DNA from: Brassica napus
Lineage: Eukaryota > Streptophyta > Magnoliopsida > Brassicales > Brassicaceae
Assembly: GCF_020379485.1 (NCBI RefSeq)
Contig: NC_063446.1
Span: 21,230,610-21,294,609 of the forward strand
Direction of reading: 5' to 3'
Length of the DNA: 64,000 bases
Position numbers and translations under genes: made by a program. Within the stretch, counting starts at the first letter, position 1; every line of letters starts with the position of its first letter. The notes beneath the pieces were generated by a model. That model saw only the letters and a program-made list of their open reading frames with translations, was not told the DNA's origin and searched no databases. Below, in pieces: positions 32,560 through 45,116 of this stretch.

Positions 32560-33720
32560 TGCTCAATCAAACAAGAAGGAGACCAAAGGATGTGGTAGAG
32601 ACAAAGATCACAGTCTCTCTCTCTCTCTAGACTTTGTGCTTCTTCGTCTTCTCTCTCTTTGGAAGATGATGAGTGAGTTGATTTTGAAATTCTCAAAAAG
32701 GTTTTTTTCTTTTATTTTTATTTGATTTTAATATTGTCTTTTTGGTCGGATTTGAAACCCAACGGCCACTCGTTTTCAAATTTCTCTCCCTCTGCTATGC
32801 TTTTTTAATTTTTAATTTATTATCTAATGTTTGGCTTTTAATGTGAATCACACTTTACCCTGAGATGTTTTGTAATCCTACAATACTGCCACTCTACAAT
32901 AAATCTCGGTTGTTCTTATTTCATTTATTGAATTCTATTTTTGAATATATATTTTCATTCACTTTTCACTGGAAAAATATAACCACAACAACTACTTTTT
33001 TTTTTTACCTTTTGATTTTGGGGCTATTTGACTAACTGACAATTATTTGACATGGTTGGTTTCTCTAGTTGAATCTTCGCACTCCATTTTTGTTTCTCTA
33101 GTTGTTGTCCTGATGATATTAACAACTGATGATATTAACATTTCAGGAACCAACATTCTTTCCTGTCAAACCAAGTTCTTTTCCTCCCAAAATTATATAT
33201 AATCAGACAATATTAGTTCTTGACCATCAAAGAATGAAATCTTGTTGGCCCCGCTTTTGTTTCCCTATACCTCTTTATATATTGTTTGAATCTGTAGAGT
33301 GTGTGGGAGATGTTACATGTTATCCAGATCTACTATAATTTATTGTCAGTTACTTCTATTGCATTCAGCAGGGAAATAACTTCAAGATGAAAATCTTTTA
33401 TTTGTTTTTTTGTCCTACTTATAATGAAGATAATATATGTCAGATGATTCTAAAAATTTTAATGGTGGATGATGATAACGTAAAACTTGCAGTCGACGTA
33501 GAAATATCATGTGCACACCTACAAAACTCGATTGAAGCTCTAAAAGAATTCTCAGATTACTTTCCGATTTATCTCTAGTTTTTTGTTAACTCGTTAGGTT
33601 CCAATCTATTCAATGAAAAAAATATACCGTAAACTTATTATGTTTTAAAAATTGATAGACATATATAATATAATATATACTAATTTAGAATTGAAAACAA
33701 AATATTTATATAAAAATAAA
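32560..33720. other. RopGAP upstream region and AT-rich DNA
   Basis: 32560-32690 is probably the RopGAP leader and core promoter. Beyond it the DNA is AT-rich; a frame at 33387-33578 has no recognisable motif and probably belongs to the Helitron that ends at 33761. Confidence 0.45.
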
Positions 33721-33761
33721 TAAAAACAAAAATTTGCGCGGTTGCGCGGGTCGAGATCTAG
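33721..33761 (+). mobile_element. Helitron 3' terminus
   Basis: Short GC hairpin (TGCGCGGTTGCGCG) followed by GGTCGAGATCTAG and a T, the standard Helitron 3' end with CTAG at 33758-33761. The 5' end of this element was not found. Confidence 0.8.
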
Positions 33762-34492
33762 TCTATTCTATTAAAATAGAAGTCAAAATGCGTAATATTT
33801 TAAATTGGACATTTTCTAGAAACTCATCGTATTTCATTGTCCTATCATTTATTTTCATATAAATCAAAACTTTTACATAAATCAAAACTATCTATCTTTG
33901 AAAGACGGAATAAAACCTTTTTATATAACATATATAGTGATTTCTATATTGCCAACACATACATTGTAGATGTCTTCAATTCGTGTTTTTCCTACGAGTT
34001 TTCTACATCCATTATTTACTGTATTTTTACTATATATAACATGAAAATATAGGATGGTATCAATGTTGTGGTCATGAACGACCATGCTTTCTATATTATT
34101 AATAGTGTTTTGTTTTAAGTTATCTTGCTCGTGTCATGTATTAGTAGTCCCTTTCCTGGAGATTGTGTTAGCATGTACAAGTCAATAGTATTCTCTTTGT
34201 AAATAATGGTTACACTTTTGTAAACTTTTGTCACAGTGTGCACTTTTGGAGAAAATGAAGATGGTGGGCTATTCAATAAAAAAAATTAGAATTATTGAAT
34301 TAAAAATATGTATATATTGCACCAAAAAAATAATATGTATATATTCTTCTAAACTTAAACAGTATTTAGCCTACATTAAGAAATCGGGTATAAATTATAT
34401 CACAAGAATTTCGGTCTTTGTAACCATTTTTGGTTAACTATTCAGTTAATATCAAATAAAATATTTTATAGTTGTTACAAATTAAAGGTATA
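33762..34492 (+). mobile_element. Helitron 5' terminus and truncated body
   Basis: TCTATTCTATTAAAATAG at 33762 followed by AAGTCAAAATG is a crucifer Helitron 5' end. It abuts the preceding Helitron 3' end exactly. No matching plus-strand 3' end is seen before the next Helitron at 34493, so the body is truncated or its end has decayed. No coding signal. Confidence 0.5.
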
Positions 34493-35478
34493 CTAGATTC
34501 TGACCCGCACATTCATGCAGATATTTTTTATTTTATGAATGTATACTTTGATATTATTATAAATGTTGTAAGTATATAATTTTAATTTTAGTGTTATATA
34601 TTGTGAATATAGACCTATTATTTTAGTAAATTATATACATTATTATTTTAGTAAATTATATACATAGTAGCATCTATCATATTATTTTAGTAAATTTTAT
34701 TGATATAGAATATTTTTGGATTTTATGATATTAAGTTTTCTTTTTTTCGTTATTAAATTAAGACCCCAAAATATTAGATTACTTTAATTTTTACAACATA
34801 GTTTGTTTTTTGTGTTACATTTCAAAAAGTTATGTTTTATTATTTATAATTTTATCTTATGAAAAATTTGAAACATTATCATTTTAAGTTCAAATATTTA
34901 TTTTAAAATTTTCATATTTTGTCAAAATTGTTTGGAAAATTATACAACTATATTTGAGGTGGAAGATTATATGATTTCAAATTTTTTTGTAATTTAATAC
35001 ATTATTTTATGTAAATAATTTTACTTTTGGTATGACTTTTTATATATTTCTCAGATATGTTTTTGATAATTAATACAAATATTAAATTAATAATTAAAAT
35101 TTGATTTGTCATTAATATTTTAAATGAATTATTAGAATTTCATTTTTTTCTAATAACATATTTTTAAATAGTATATGAACTAAAGGTTAGTTATAAACTA
35201 TTACATCTTTTTATACAAATATTTAAGCAATATATTTTTGAGAGTTTCAAAATAAATAAATAAATAATATGTAGTTGTAAATATAAAAGTTTAACCTATG
35301 TTAATAAATCTATGTTGAGAAATTTATTTTTTGTAAAAAAATAATAATTTAATTTACGAATATAACACATTTTAATGAAGAGTGATAATTTATTTAAATG
35401 AAACTATTTAAAAAAACAAAATAGATCAGTTTATCCATATTTAATTCATATAGCACTTCTATTTTAATATAATACAGA
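34493..35478 (-). mobile_element. Non-autonomous Helitron, about 1 kb
   Basis: On the minus strand it starts TCTGTATTATATTAAAATAG (from 35478) and ends with GTGCGGGTCAGAATCTAG (to 34493). Interior AT-rich with no gene. Confidence 0.65.
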
Positions 35479-35952
35479 ATATAATTAAAAATATATGAGG
35501 AATAGTATAGAATTTTTATTTTCTTGTTTTATAATAATTTTTTAGTTAACATTGATGTATAGTATTATATTAGTATTTACGAAATTAATTAAGTGTTATT
35601 TTATAAAAAATATTTAAAAGTTAGTATGATTTTGTTAGATTCTTTTTCAACCGAATTTGTTATAATTAAAAAATAAAATTTAAATTTATAGTTTGTTTAT
35701 TATTAATGTAAATAATCTAAAATGTCATATTAAGTAATATTTTAGATGGTCTTCGTATGAGTTGTAAACCGTAGATAAAAAATAAGACTTTGTTTTAATA
35801 GATTATATTCTTTTACCCAAAACACTGTTTAGTGTATTCTTGAAAAGCAAGCTGAATATTATAACATAATCATACAATATCTTTCAAATATTTTGAATTC
35901 AAACAAGAATATAACATAACTCATTTTTAAATTCTCCGTGACATACACACCC

Positions 35953-36195
35953 TGTTATAAATCATATTGTGGATGTCCATAACCAGCCCATACTAGAGAG
36001 AGAGAGCCGGCGGCCATGAGAGAGAGAGAGAGAGAAAAAAAAAACCCTAGTTTCATTTTCCTTATTGGTTTATGATTTGTATTTCCTTTCTGGTCTTTTC
36101 ATTATTCTATGACGGTGTAATTCCCTATATATAAAGGGCTCCTTATGTTTAAGATTAAGAAGAATATATGGTTTCTATTCTCTAGTTTCACAACA
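35953..36195 (+). repeat. Copia-2 left LTR
   Basis: Contains a GA-rich run (about 35996-36035) and a TATA box CTATATATAAAGGG (about 36125-36138). Confidence 0.93.
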
Positions 36196-37022
36196 CGTTA
36201 TCAGCACGATTACTCTAAGAACCCTAAGCTAAAATCCAAAATCGAAAAACCCTAAAACCCTAGCCGGCGAACCCTAATCCCGATCGCCAGAACCATCCCA
36301 ATCGCGAACCTTCCCGATCCAAGCTTCTTCGCGTCCCGTTTAAAAAGAACCATCCCAAAGCCTTAATGATCTAATGATCAAAATCGATTTCCTAAACCCC
36401 AATGATCTAATGATCAAAATCGAAACCCTGATACTTTTAATCCCTAGCCGCATGCATGCATAATGCATGTTATGCATAAAATCGATCCAAACCCTAATTA
36501 AATTTTGAAATCGAAATTGACTGTTTTGATTGATTGAATATGATCACATAGAAATCGTTTGCTAGGATTGCTAAACCCATACTTGAATTTGGTTGATTGA
36601 ATTGATGAACCGATTGAATGTTTTGAGATTAAGGAATCGCCTAGGTTAATTGTTCTCATCCTGTTTAAGACTTAACCTGTCCAGCTTTGTTCATATATTT
36701 AAAACCCTAATCGCATTGAATATGATCCGTTAAGTTGATAGTAATTAACACCTTGATACATTGCTTGATCATTTAGAAACCAATTGCTAAGATGTATGAA
36801 CCGATTGCATTAAGATCATATAGAAACCGTTTGATAAGATTGTTCATACCTTGTCTTAGCCGTGCGGCTTATCTTGCATCATACTCGTATGAACTGAATG
36901 CATCATATCCGTTTGGTCGTGTGATCAATTCGCATTACATACCTGATTGTCTTGTATAATCATAAGAACACTAAGAACATTATAATCTTTAAAGATCTAA
37001 ATTATAAAACATATGATTTCAA

Positions 37023-40000
37023 ATGTCGAAAATCAACAACTTGAATTTTACTGCCTTAGATCTCTCTAGAGATAATTACTTGCAATGGACACTTGATGCT
37101 AAGATCATCCTGAAATCCAAGGGACTCTGTAAATATATCACCGAGGACAATGATGCTAGTGAGAAAGATAGATACAGAGCCATCTTGATCATTCACCATC
37201 ATCTAACTGAGAGTCTCAAAGATCAGTATCTGACCATTGGGAATCCATTAGACCTTTGGACAGAATTGAAAGCGAGATATGATCACCAGAGAACGGTGAT
37301 CTTACCAAAGGCTATGTATGATTGGAGGAATCTCAGGATCCAGGACTATAAGTCCGTGGACAAGTATAACTCAGTCCTATTTAAGATTTTTTCGAAATTG
37401 AAACTGTGTGGTGAGGATATAACGGATAAGGATATGTTTGAGAAAACCTTTCCACCTTCCACACAAGCAATGTGTTGTTACAACAACAGTACCGTGAGAA
37501 GGGCTTCACGACTTATGCTAATCTGATTTCTTGTATATTGCTCGCTGAGCAAAACAATGAATTGTTGATGAGAAACAGTGAAATGAGACCTCCTGGATCA
37601 GCCTCACCACCTGAAGAACACGCGGCCATAGAGGCCAAGAAAGAAGCTAACCACGTCCAAGGAAATGGCCAACACAGCCGTGGTCGTGGAAAATGGCATG
37701 GACGTGGCCGTTGTCGAAATTATTTTGGCCGCGGACGAGGAAATCAGTATGGTCGAGATCATGGTCGAGACCGTGGCAAAGGACACTCGTTTGGCCGAGG
37801 TCATGGCCGAGGTCGTGGGACAACATTCAAACAGAAACACTCGACCAAATCAGTGTGCCATAGATGTGGTATGGGCAATCATTGGGCTAAGGCATGTAGG
37901 ACTCCCAAACATCTAGTTGACCTCTATCAAGAGAGTTTGAAAGGTAAGAATCCTGAAGCCCACATGACATATCAAGATAGTGAAGATGATTTTAATCATG
38001 ACCAAGACGATCTTATGTATTATGAAACTTCAGATTGTCTAAAAGATTGAAGTTGATTTCGACAATTGTGTTCTAAACTTTTCTGTTCTTTGCTTTGGTG
38101 TTTTTCTATGTTGTCATTTCTTTGAACTTGTTTTATTAAACTTAATAAATGAATGATTTTTATATATGAAGTCTCTAAGTATCATCCTATGAATCTTGTT
38201 TTAGAAATGAACGAAAACAAGGATGTATTCGTAGTGGACAGTGGGTCAAGCCACACGATCTTAAGAGACAAAAGATACTTCATAAACTTAACCCTTAAAA
38301 ACGCCAATATCTCCACAATTGCGGGTATAGCTAGTCTCATTGAAGGCCACGGCCAGGCTAACATCCTGTTGCCTAAGGATACGCATCTAGATATATCTGA
38401 TGCATTGTATTCACCCAACTCTAAGAGAAGCCTACTGAGCTTTAAAGACATTCGAATGAATGACTTACATATTGAGACTAAGGACGAAGGAAACAAAGAG
38501 TTCCTTCAAATTATTGAAATCGCCCAAGGCAATAAGAAAGTTTTAGAATCTATACATGCACTCTTTACTGGTCTTTACCATACCAAAGTCAGTATGATTG
38601 AGGCCAATGCCACATTTAATAAAATAGACACCAAAAATTTCACTCTATGGCACGACCGGCTTGGCCATCCCGGTTCGACCATGATGCATAAATTGATCTC
38701 GAACACTAATGGCCATACATTGAAAGAGAAACGAGTTGTTCCTAAGAACATAACGTGTGTAGCATGTTCACGAGGGAAACTCATCGTTAGGCCATCACTA
38801 GTTAAAGTGACTAAGGAAACGATAAACTTTCCGGAAAGAATACAAGGAGACATATGTGGACCAATACACCCACCTTGTGGGACGTTTAGATATTTCATGG
38901 TCATCATTGATGCGTCCACGAGATGGTCGCATGTCTGTCTCCTGTCGACCCGCAACTTGGCGTTTGCGAGGTTGGTTGCTCAGATAATTCGATTACAATC
39001 TCATTTTCCAGATTTTCCTTTAAAGACTATACGTCTTGATAATGCTGGTGAATTCACGTTCCAAACGTTTAATGATTACTGTATGTCCATGGGGGTAACT
39101 GTGGAACATTCCGTGGCACATGTACATACACAGAACGGCTTAGCCGAATCATTTATAAAACACATATAGCTAATAGCTCGACCATTGCTTATGAGGTCGA
39201 GACTTCCGGTTTCTGCTTGGAGACATGCCGTGCTACACGCGGCTGAACTCATACGCATCAGGCCATCTAGTGAACATAAATATTCCCCATCACAATTGCT
39301 TACGGGTCATGAGCCAGACATATCCCACCTTAAGACATTTGGATGTGTCGTTTATGTTCCAATTACTCCACCAGAGAGAACAAAGATGGGACCTCAAAGG
39401 AGGATGGGGATATATGTTGGATATTATTCTCCCACGATTATTAAGTACCTTGAGCCAACTACGGGTGATTTACTTAAGGGCAGGTATGCGGATTGTCATT
39501 TCGATGAATCCGAACATCCAACATTAGGGGGAGATAATAATAAGCTGGTAAAAGAAATTACATGGAATCAAACATCCTTATCTTGGCAAGATCCTCGGAC
39601 TCAAGAATGTGATTTAGAAGTCCAAAAGATAATACATTTACAAAAGCTAGCTAATCAATTGCAAGATTCCTTTGCTGACCCGAAAAGAGTGACAAAGTCA
39701 TATATACCAGCTGCTAATGCACCAGTTAGAATTGATGTTCAAGAGGGACACAATCAAGTTGCTACAGAGTCTAGACAACGTTTGAAACGTGGTAGACCAA
39801 TAGGTTCCAAAGATAAGAACCCTCGGAAAACAAAGAAAGGTGCTGAATTCGAGGTTGGAACACTAGACATGGCCGCGACCGATCCTCCCCGGGATGTGGC
39901 CGCGTCCGACCATAAGGCTTTAGACATGGCCGATGGTCCTGATGTACCAAACACTGATGCTTGGGATGCCAAGCTTCATGGTACTGATGGTCCTGATAAT

Positions 40001-41759
40001 AATGAGATCTTAATAAATTATGTCTTGTCTGGGATACAATGGAACATAAAGAATGTCGACATTGATGATATATTTGCATACAAGGTAGCACTTGAACTTA
40101 TAGATTTAAACGAGGATCATGAACCCACGTCTATTTATGAGTGCACTCAACGATCAGATTGGATCGAATGGAAGGAAGCTATAAACGTGGAGTTAAATTC
40201 TTTAAAGAAAAGAGGTGTTTTCGGTCCTATGATCCAAACACCATATGATGTTAAACAAGTTGGATACAAATGGGCCTTTGTGAGGAAAATAAACGAACAT
40301 GGTGAAGTAGTGATATATAAAGCACGGCTTATTGCACAAGGATTCTCACAGAGACCAGGAATCGATTATGAGGAAACATATTCCCCTGTGGTGGATGCTA
40401 CTACTTTTAGATTTCTGATAAGTCTGGCTATAAGAGAGAAATTAGACTTGTGGTTAATGGATGTAGTAACTACATACTTATATGGTCCAGTGGATAATGA
40501 GATATATATGAAAGTACCAGAGGATATTGAATTGAAAGACAAATCGAGTTCTCGAGAACAACATTGTATAAAGTTGAATAAGTCACTTTATGGACTAAAA
40601 CAATCAGGTCGAATGTGGTACAATAGGCTAAGTGAGTACCTAGTAAAAGAAGGATATAAGAATGATCTGATCAGCCCATGTATTTTCATAAATAAATTTG
40701 AAAATAAAGGATTTGTGATCATAGCAGTGTATGTTGATGATCTGAATATCCTAGGAACCTCTGGAAAGATTTTTCAAACAGATGAATATCTTAAGAAAGA
40801 ATTCGAGATGAAAGATCTAGGAAAAACGAAATTCTGTTTGGGATTACAACTTGAGTACATTAAAGATAGAATCCTTGTGCATCAAATGACATATACAGAA
40901 AAGGTACTCAAGAGATTTAATATGGCCGAGTCTCACCCGTTGTCGAGCCCCATGGTTGTGAGGTCCCTCGGTCTGTACACTGATCTGTTCCGTCCTAAGA
41001 TGGACGATGAAGATGTCCTTGGTCCCGAAGTGCCATATCTCAGTGCCATAGAAGCTTTGATGTATCTGGCTAGTCACACACGACCAGATATATGTTTTGC
41101 CTTGAATCTATTGTCTAGATTTAGCTCTTGTCCGACCCAAAGGCACTGGAACGGGATTAAACATGTTTTTCGTTACCTGCAAGGAACGAAAGACTTGGGT
41201 CTATTTTATAATAACCAAAACAAAGAAGGTTTAGTTGGTTTTGCTGATAGGCTATGTGTTTACACATGGTGGAACGGCCATATCATGGCGTTCCATGAAG
41301 CAGACGATTGCAGCCACATCTTCAAACCATTCAGATATCTTGGCAATACATGAGGCCAGCCGCGAGTGTGTTTTGTTGAGGTCCATGACCCAACATATCC
41401 GAGTTGATTGTGGGATATCCGAAGGCGAAGACGCACCAACCGTGATGTATGAGGACAATGCAGCATGCATTGCTCAGCTAAAGGAAGGCTACATCAAAGG
41501 AGATAGGACGAAGCACATCCTGCCCAAGTTCTTCTTCAAGCATGAACTTCAGAAAGCCGGCGAGGTTCAAGTGGTCCAAGTGCGTTCCAGCGACAACTCA
41601 GCCGATCTGTTCACCAAATCATTTCCGACCTACACGTTTAGGAAGCTCACACATCAGATTGGGATGCGTAGGATGAAAGATCTTCAGAACAGGGGGAGTA
41701 ATACGTGTTGTACTCTTTTTCCTTCACCATGGTTTTGTCCCACTGGGTTTTCCTGGTAA
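37023..41759 (+). pseudogene. Copia-2 gag-pol, several lesions
   Basis: Gag starts at 37023 and shifts frame near 37450 (about one base lost). It continues through an RGRGRG-rich stretch to a CCHC knuckle CHRCGMGNHWAKAC near 37857 and a stop at 38048-38050. Pol follows in the same frame: protease VVDSGSSH (about 38233), integrase HDRLGHPG (about 38650), a TAG at 39167-39169 after NGLAESF, then reverse transcriptase with YVDDLNILGT (about 40731). A short deletion with frameshift near 41248 in RNase H precedes the terminal RNase H piece to 41759. The stop between gag and pol lies within a candidate intron (37944-38204), so it may be natural while the others are decay. Confidence 0.93.
37944..38204 (+). 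other. Candidate gag/pol intron in Copia-2
   Basis: Donor AAAG/GTAAGAA at 37943/37944 and acceptor CTTGTTTTAG at 38204. The segment is 261 bp, a multiple of three, contains the gag stop codon and AATAAATGAATG-like poly(A) signals, and its removal joins ESLK to EMNENKDVFVVDSG in frame. Confidence 0.55.
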
Positions 41760-41825
41760 GATTTTAATGAGGCAACATCCAAAGCGTATTACAAACTCTG
41801 TATGGTTATGACATCCAAGGGGGAG

Positions 41826-41888
41826 TGTTATAAATCATATTGTGGATGTCCATAAACAGACCATACTAGAGAGAGAGAGCCGACGGCC

Positions 41889-41923
<35 letters not shown>

Positions 41924-42073
41924 CCCTAGTTTTATTTTCCTTATTGATTTATGATTAATATTTTTTTCTAGTCTTTCCATTATTTTATGACGGTGTAATT
42001 CCCTATATATAAAGGGTTCCTTATGTTTAAGATTAAAAAGAATATACAGTTTCTATTCTCTAGTTTCACAACA
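41826..42073 (+). repeat. Copia-2 right LTR
   Basis: Matches the left LTR with scattered differences and a longer GA run (about 41888-41920). Followed by the CACCC duplication. Confidence 0.93.
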
Positions 42074-42284
42074 CACCCAATATTTTCTTCACTGCAATCA
42101 TTTTTTAGGAAACTTATAATATCACAACTAAAACCATTTCAAATCTTCCATTTAATTTCAATAACCAAAAATCACGACTACAAATCAACAACCTAAATGT
42201 CAAGATTGTTATATCTGTATATATTGTTCCTTTTTATTTTTGATTCCCTAATTATCACTATTCTTTTCTCTATAAATTAGAGCA

Positions 42285-43352
42285 TCCTCCTATATATTAA
42301 ATAAGAAGTCACTTAAGTGACTTTCGCTTATGTGTCGATCATTGGTGAAGTTTCAAAAAATTGTTATAATTTGATTGGTTGATGATTTATAATTTTTATT
42401 TATTTTAATTAGAATTAAAATTAATGGTAAGTTTATTATCAATTAATATCACTTACCAAATAATCTATAGAATACTGTAGATAATAACTTATGGTAACTA
42501 ACTGTTGAAATTATAGAAAGATCAGTAAAGTCTGATCAATTATTTTTTATTATTTATAAACTATATAATATAATGACCAAATATTTTATATAAAATAACT
42601 AAAATATTTTTTGTCATCAATTTTATAGTTTACATAATGAATTATATTCGTATATAATTTTATAATAACTATTAAAATCTTATAAAGCCTACAAATGCTT
42701 TATAGATTATTAATAATGTTTTTTGAAAAACTAAAAAATATTTATCATATTTTGTGAAATCAACTTATCAGAAGTTTAAAATTCTTTATAAAAGCATATA
42801 TATAATTTATAAAATAAAAATCATATGTTAAACGAGAAGTCACTTAAGTGACTTTAGCTTACATTTATATCACAAGTAAGTTTTAATAAAATTTTTTTAA
42901 TTTGATAGTTTGATTGATCAAACATTATAATAATGAAGTTATAGATAAGACAATTCTATGATTATTTTAAAATTGATAAGATAATATTATGATTATATAA
43001 TGTTTTAAAGTTTTATAGTTTATAAACATTAAAGTTTAATGAGGTGATAGATAAGATACTGCTATGATTATACAATGTTTTTAAATAGATATTATTTTCT
43101 TTGATCATAATTTGTTAATCATTTGATCAAAATCATTTAAAATAAATATTTTAGCTACTTAAATTAATATTATTGAATTATCACTATATCTCACGATTCT
43201 AAAAATATAACATTAAAATTTTAGATTTTCAAAATCTTTTGACTTTAAAATTTTCTTATATTTATAATTATTATTCAAATTTTATTGAATTATACGTACA
43301 ATATTTATTTTATACAATACTTATATCCGCGAATTCGCGGGCAACCACCTAG
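42285..43352 (+). mobile_element. Non-autonomous Helitron with repeated palindrome
   Basis: Candidate 5' end TCCTCCTATATATTAAATAA at 42285; the 3' end has the hairpin CCGCGAATTCGCGG and finishes CACCTAG before a T (43353). No gene inside. A perfect 18-bp palindrome occurs at 42306-42323 and again at 42837-42854. Confidence 0.7.
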
Positions 43353-43499
43353 TACGTATTAAACGGTCTCCATCATCATTTGATAACACTATTTGATAAG
43401 ACTAAATTGTATAAAAATGGTCAATGAGATTTGGTAAGTTTTATAAACTGAAAAAATTATAGATAATTTTTCTTTTCAATATATCGTGAAAAAATTACA

Positions 43500-44430
43500 T
43501 GTTTACCACTTTTATACTACCACTTTCATTTTTACCACTGCTAAATAGACTTTTTCAAAAATATCTTTTTCATTGAGTGGCAAAAGACTCATATGCCCTT
43601 GTTCTTTATATCTATAATAAATAAATATTTAAATAAATAAAAATCTAAAAAAATAAAAAATAATTTTTTTAATTTTTTCGAATTATCCTATTTCGAAATT
43701 TAAACCCTAAACCCTAAAACTCAACTCTAAACCCTTTTTTTAAATACGAACCCTAAACCCTAAAACATGAACTCCAAACACTAAACCCCCAAACATCAAC
43801 TCTAAACTCTAAACCCTAAAACATAAACTCTAAACCCTAAACCCTAAACTTCAACTCTAAACCCTAAACCATCAATACTAAACCCTAAACAATCAACACT
43901 AAATTCTAAACCCTAAAAGTACACTCTAAACCCTAAACCTTCAACTCTAAACCCTAAACCCTAAACCTTAAACTAGAGTTGATGTTTTAGGGTTTAGATT
44001 TAAAGGTTTAGAATTTTAGGGTTTAGGGTTTAGGGGTTACGTGTAGGGTTTAAAGTTGATGTGTTAGGGTTTAGATTTGAAGGTTTTAGGGTTTTAGGGT
44101 TTAAGGTTCGAATTTCAGAAAAATGTAGGGTTTAGGGTTTACGTTTAAGGTTTAGAGTTGATGTTTTAGGGTTTAGATTTGAAGGTTTCGGGTTTAGAGT
44201 TGACGTTTCGGGGTTTAGGGTTTAAAGTTGATGTTTCATGGTTTAGAGTTTAGAGTTGTTAATTTAGAGTTTAGAGTTGTTGATTTAGGGTTTAGATTAG
44301 TTAATCATATGTTTTTTTGTCAAAGTTAATCAAAAGATTATATATGTCTTTTACCCTTCATTAAAGATGAAGATAAAAATGGTTAGCGTAAACATGAAAA
44401 GTGGTATTTTGAAAATATTATTTTTGGCAA
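43500..44430. repeat. Foldback element with degenerate telomere-like arms
   Basis: About 43685-43975 consists of degenerate CTAAACCC repeats and 43975-44290 of the opposite GGTTTAGGG form, so the block is a large inverted repeat. The flanks also match in inverted form: ATGTTTACCACTTTTATAC near 43500, against a copy near 44390 reading GTAAACATGAAAAGTGGTAT. This suggests a foldback transposon whose interior is telomere-like sequence, not a simple interstitial telomere. Confidence 0.65.
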
Positions 44431-44868
44431 TTTTCCGTTTATCATACTGAAAATCGTTAAAGTCACATTGGTCTCATTTCCTAAGTAAATGAACACATTT
44501 TGATCTCTATGGATCAGCTAATTAAACTAAAAAAGAAATAACTAAATCTGGCCCAATATGACTTAAATAGATAGACCCTTTTTATTTTAGCACCACTATA
44601 TTTACAATATTTTTTAAATATAGCACAATATTATTTTATCTTTTATGATTTATGATTTTTCATTAATCAAATATTACAATTGTTATAACTAAATAGACTA
44701 TGAAATAAATTACGATCTATATAAATAAAAAAAAATCAAATCTAAAACTATGAAAATTATGTTTTTATTAGCATATATGAATCAAAAAATACAGTTTTAT
44801 AAAAACAATATATGTGAAACTTATAAGTTTTATAAAAATAATAAATAACAAATGACTTATATAATATA

Positions 44869-45116
44869 CTCCCTCTGTTTCATAATAGATGAAGTTTTGG
44901 TCATTTGCACACATATTAAGAAATTATCTTTTCTAAATAAAAAATCATTGAAATATAATTTAAAATTAATATTTTTAATCATAAACAAAAATAATAAAAA
45001 TACAATTGGCTACATAGTTTTCGATAAAGTTAAAATTATCTAGATATGTGAAAACATCATCTATTGTGAAACAAAAACAATCACCTAAAACATCATCTAT
45101 ATTGAAACAGAGGGAG
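44869..45116. mobile_element. Stowaway-like MITE, 248 bp
   Basis: Inverted ends CTCCCTCTGTTTCATAATAG and, inverted at the right, CTCCCTCTGTTTCAATATAG, flanked by TA on the left and TG on the right (expected TA). Internal GATGAAGTTTTGG/CTAAAACATCATC extends the symmetry. Non-coding. Confidence 0.82.

Larger units (their letters stand above)
35953..42073 (+). mobile_element. Ty1/Copia LTR retrotransposon, older, 6.1 kb (Copia-2)
   Basis: LTRs at 35953-36195 and 41826-42073 are flanked by the 5-bp duplication CACCC (35948-35952 and 42074-42078). LTRs begin TGTTATAAATC and end CACAACA. The sequence after the left LTR, CGTTATCAGCACGATTACTC, is the candidate primer-binding region and does not match the usual TGGTATCAGAGC. 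A purine tract AAGGGGGAG precedes the right LTR. The LTRs differ at roughly a dozen sites and in GA-repeat length, so it is older than Copia-1. A leader of about 800 bp precedes gag. Confidence 0.95.

Noticed and set aside
43685..44300. True interstitial telomere from chromosome fusion
   Set aside because: The repeats are degenerate, in inverted arrangement, and bordered by inverted flanks, which fits a foldback element better.
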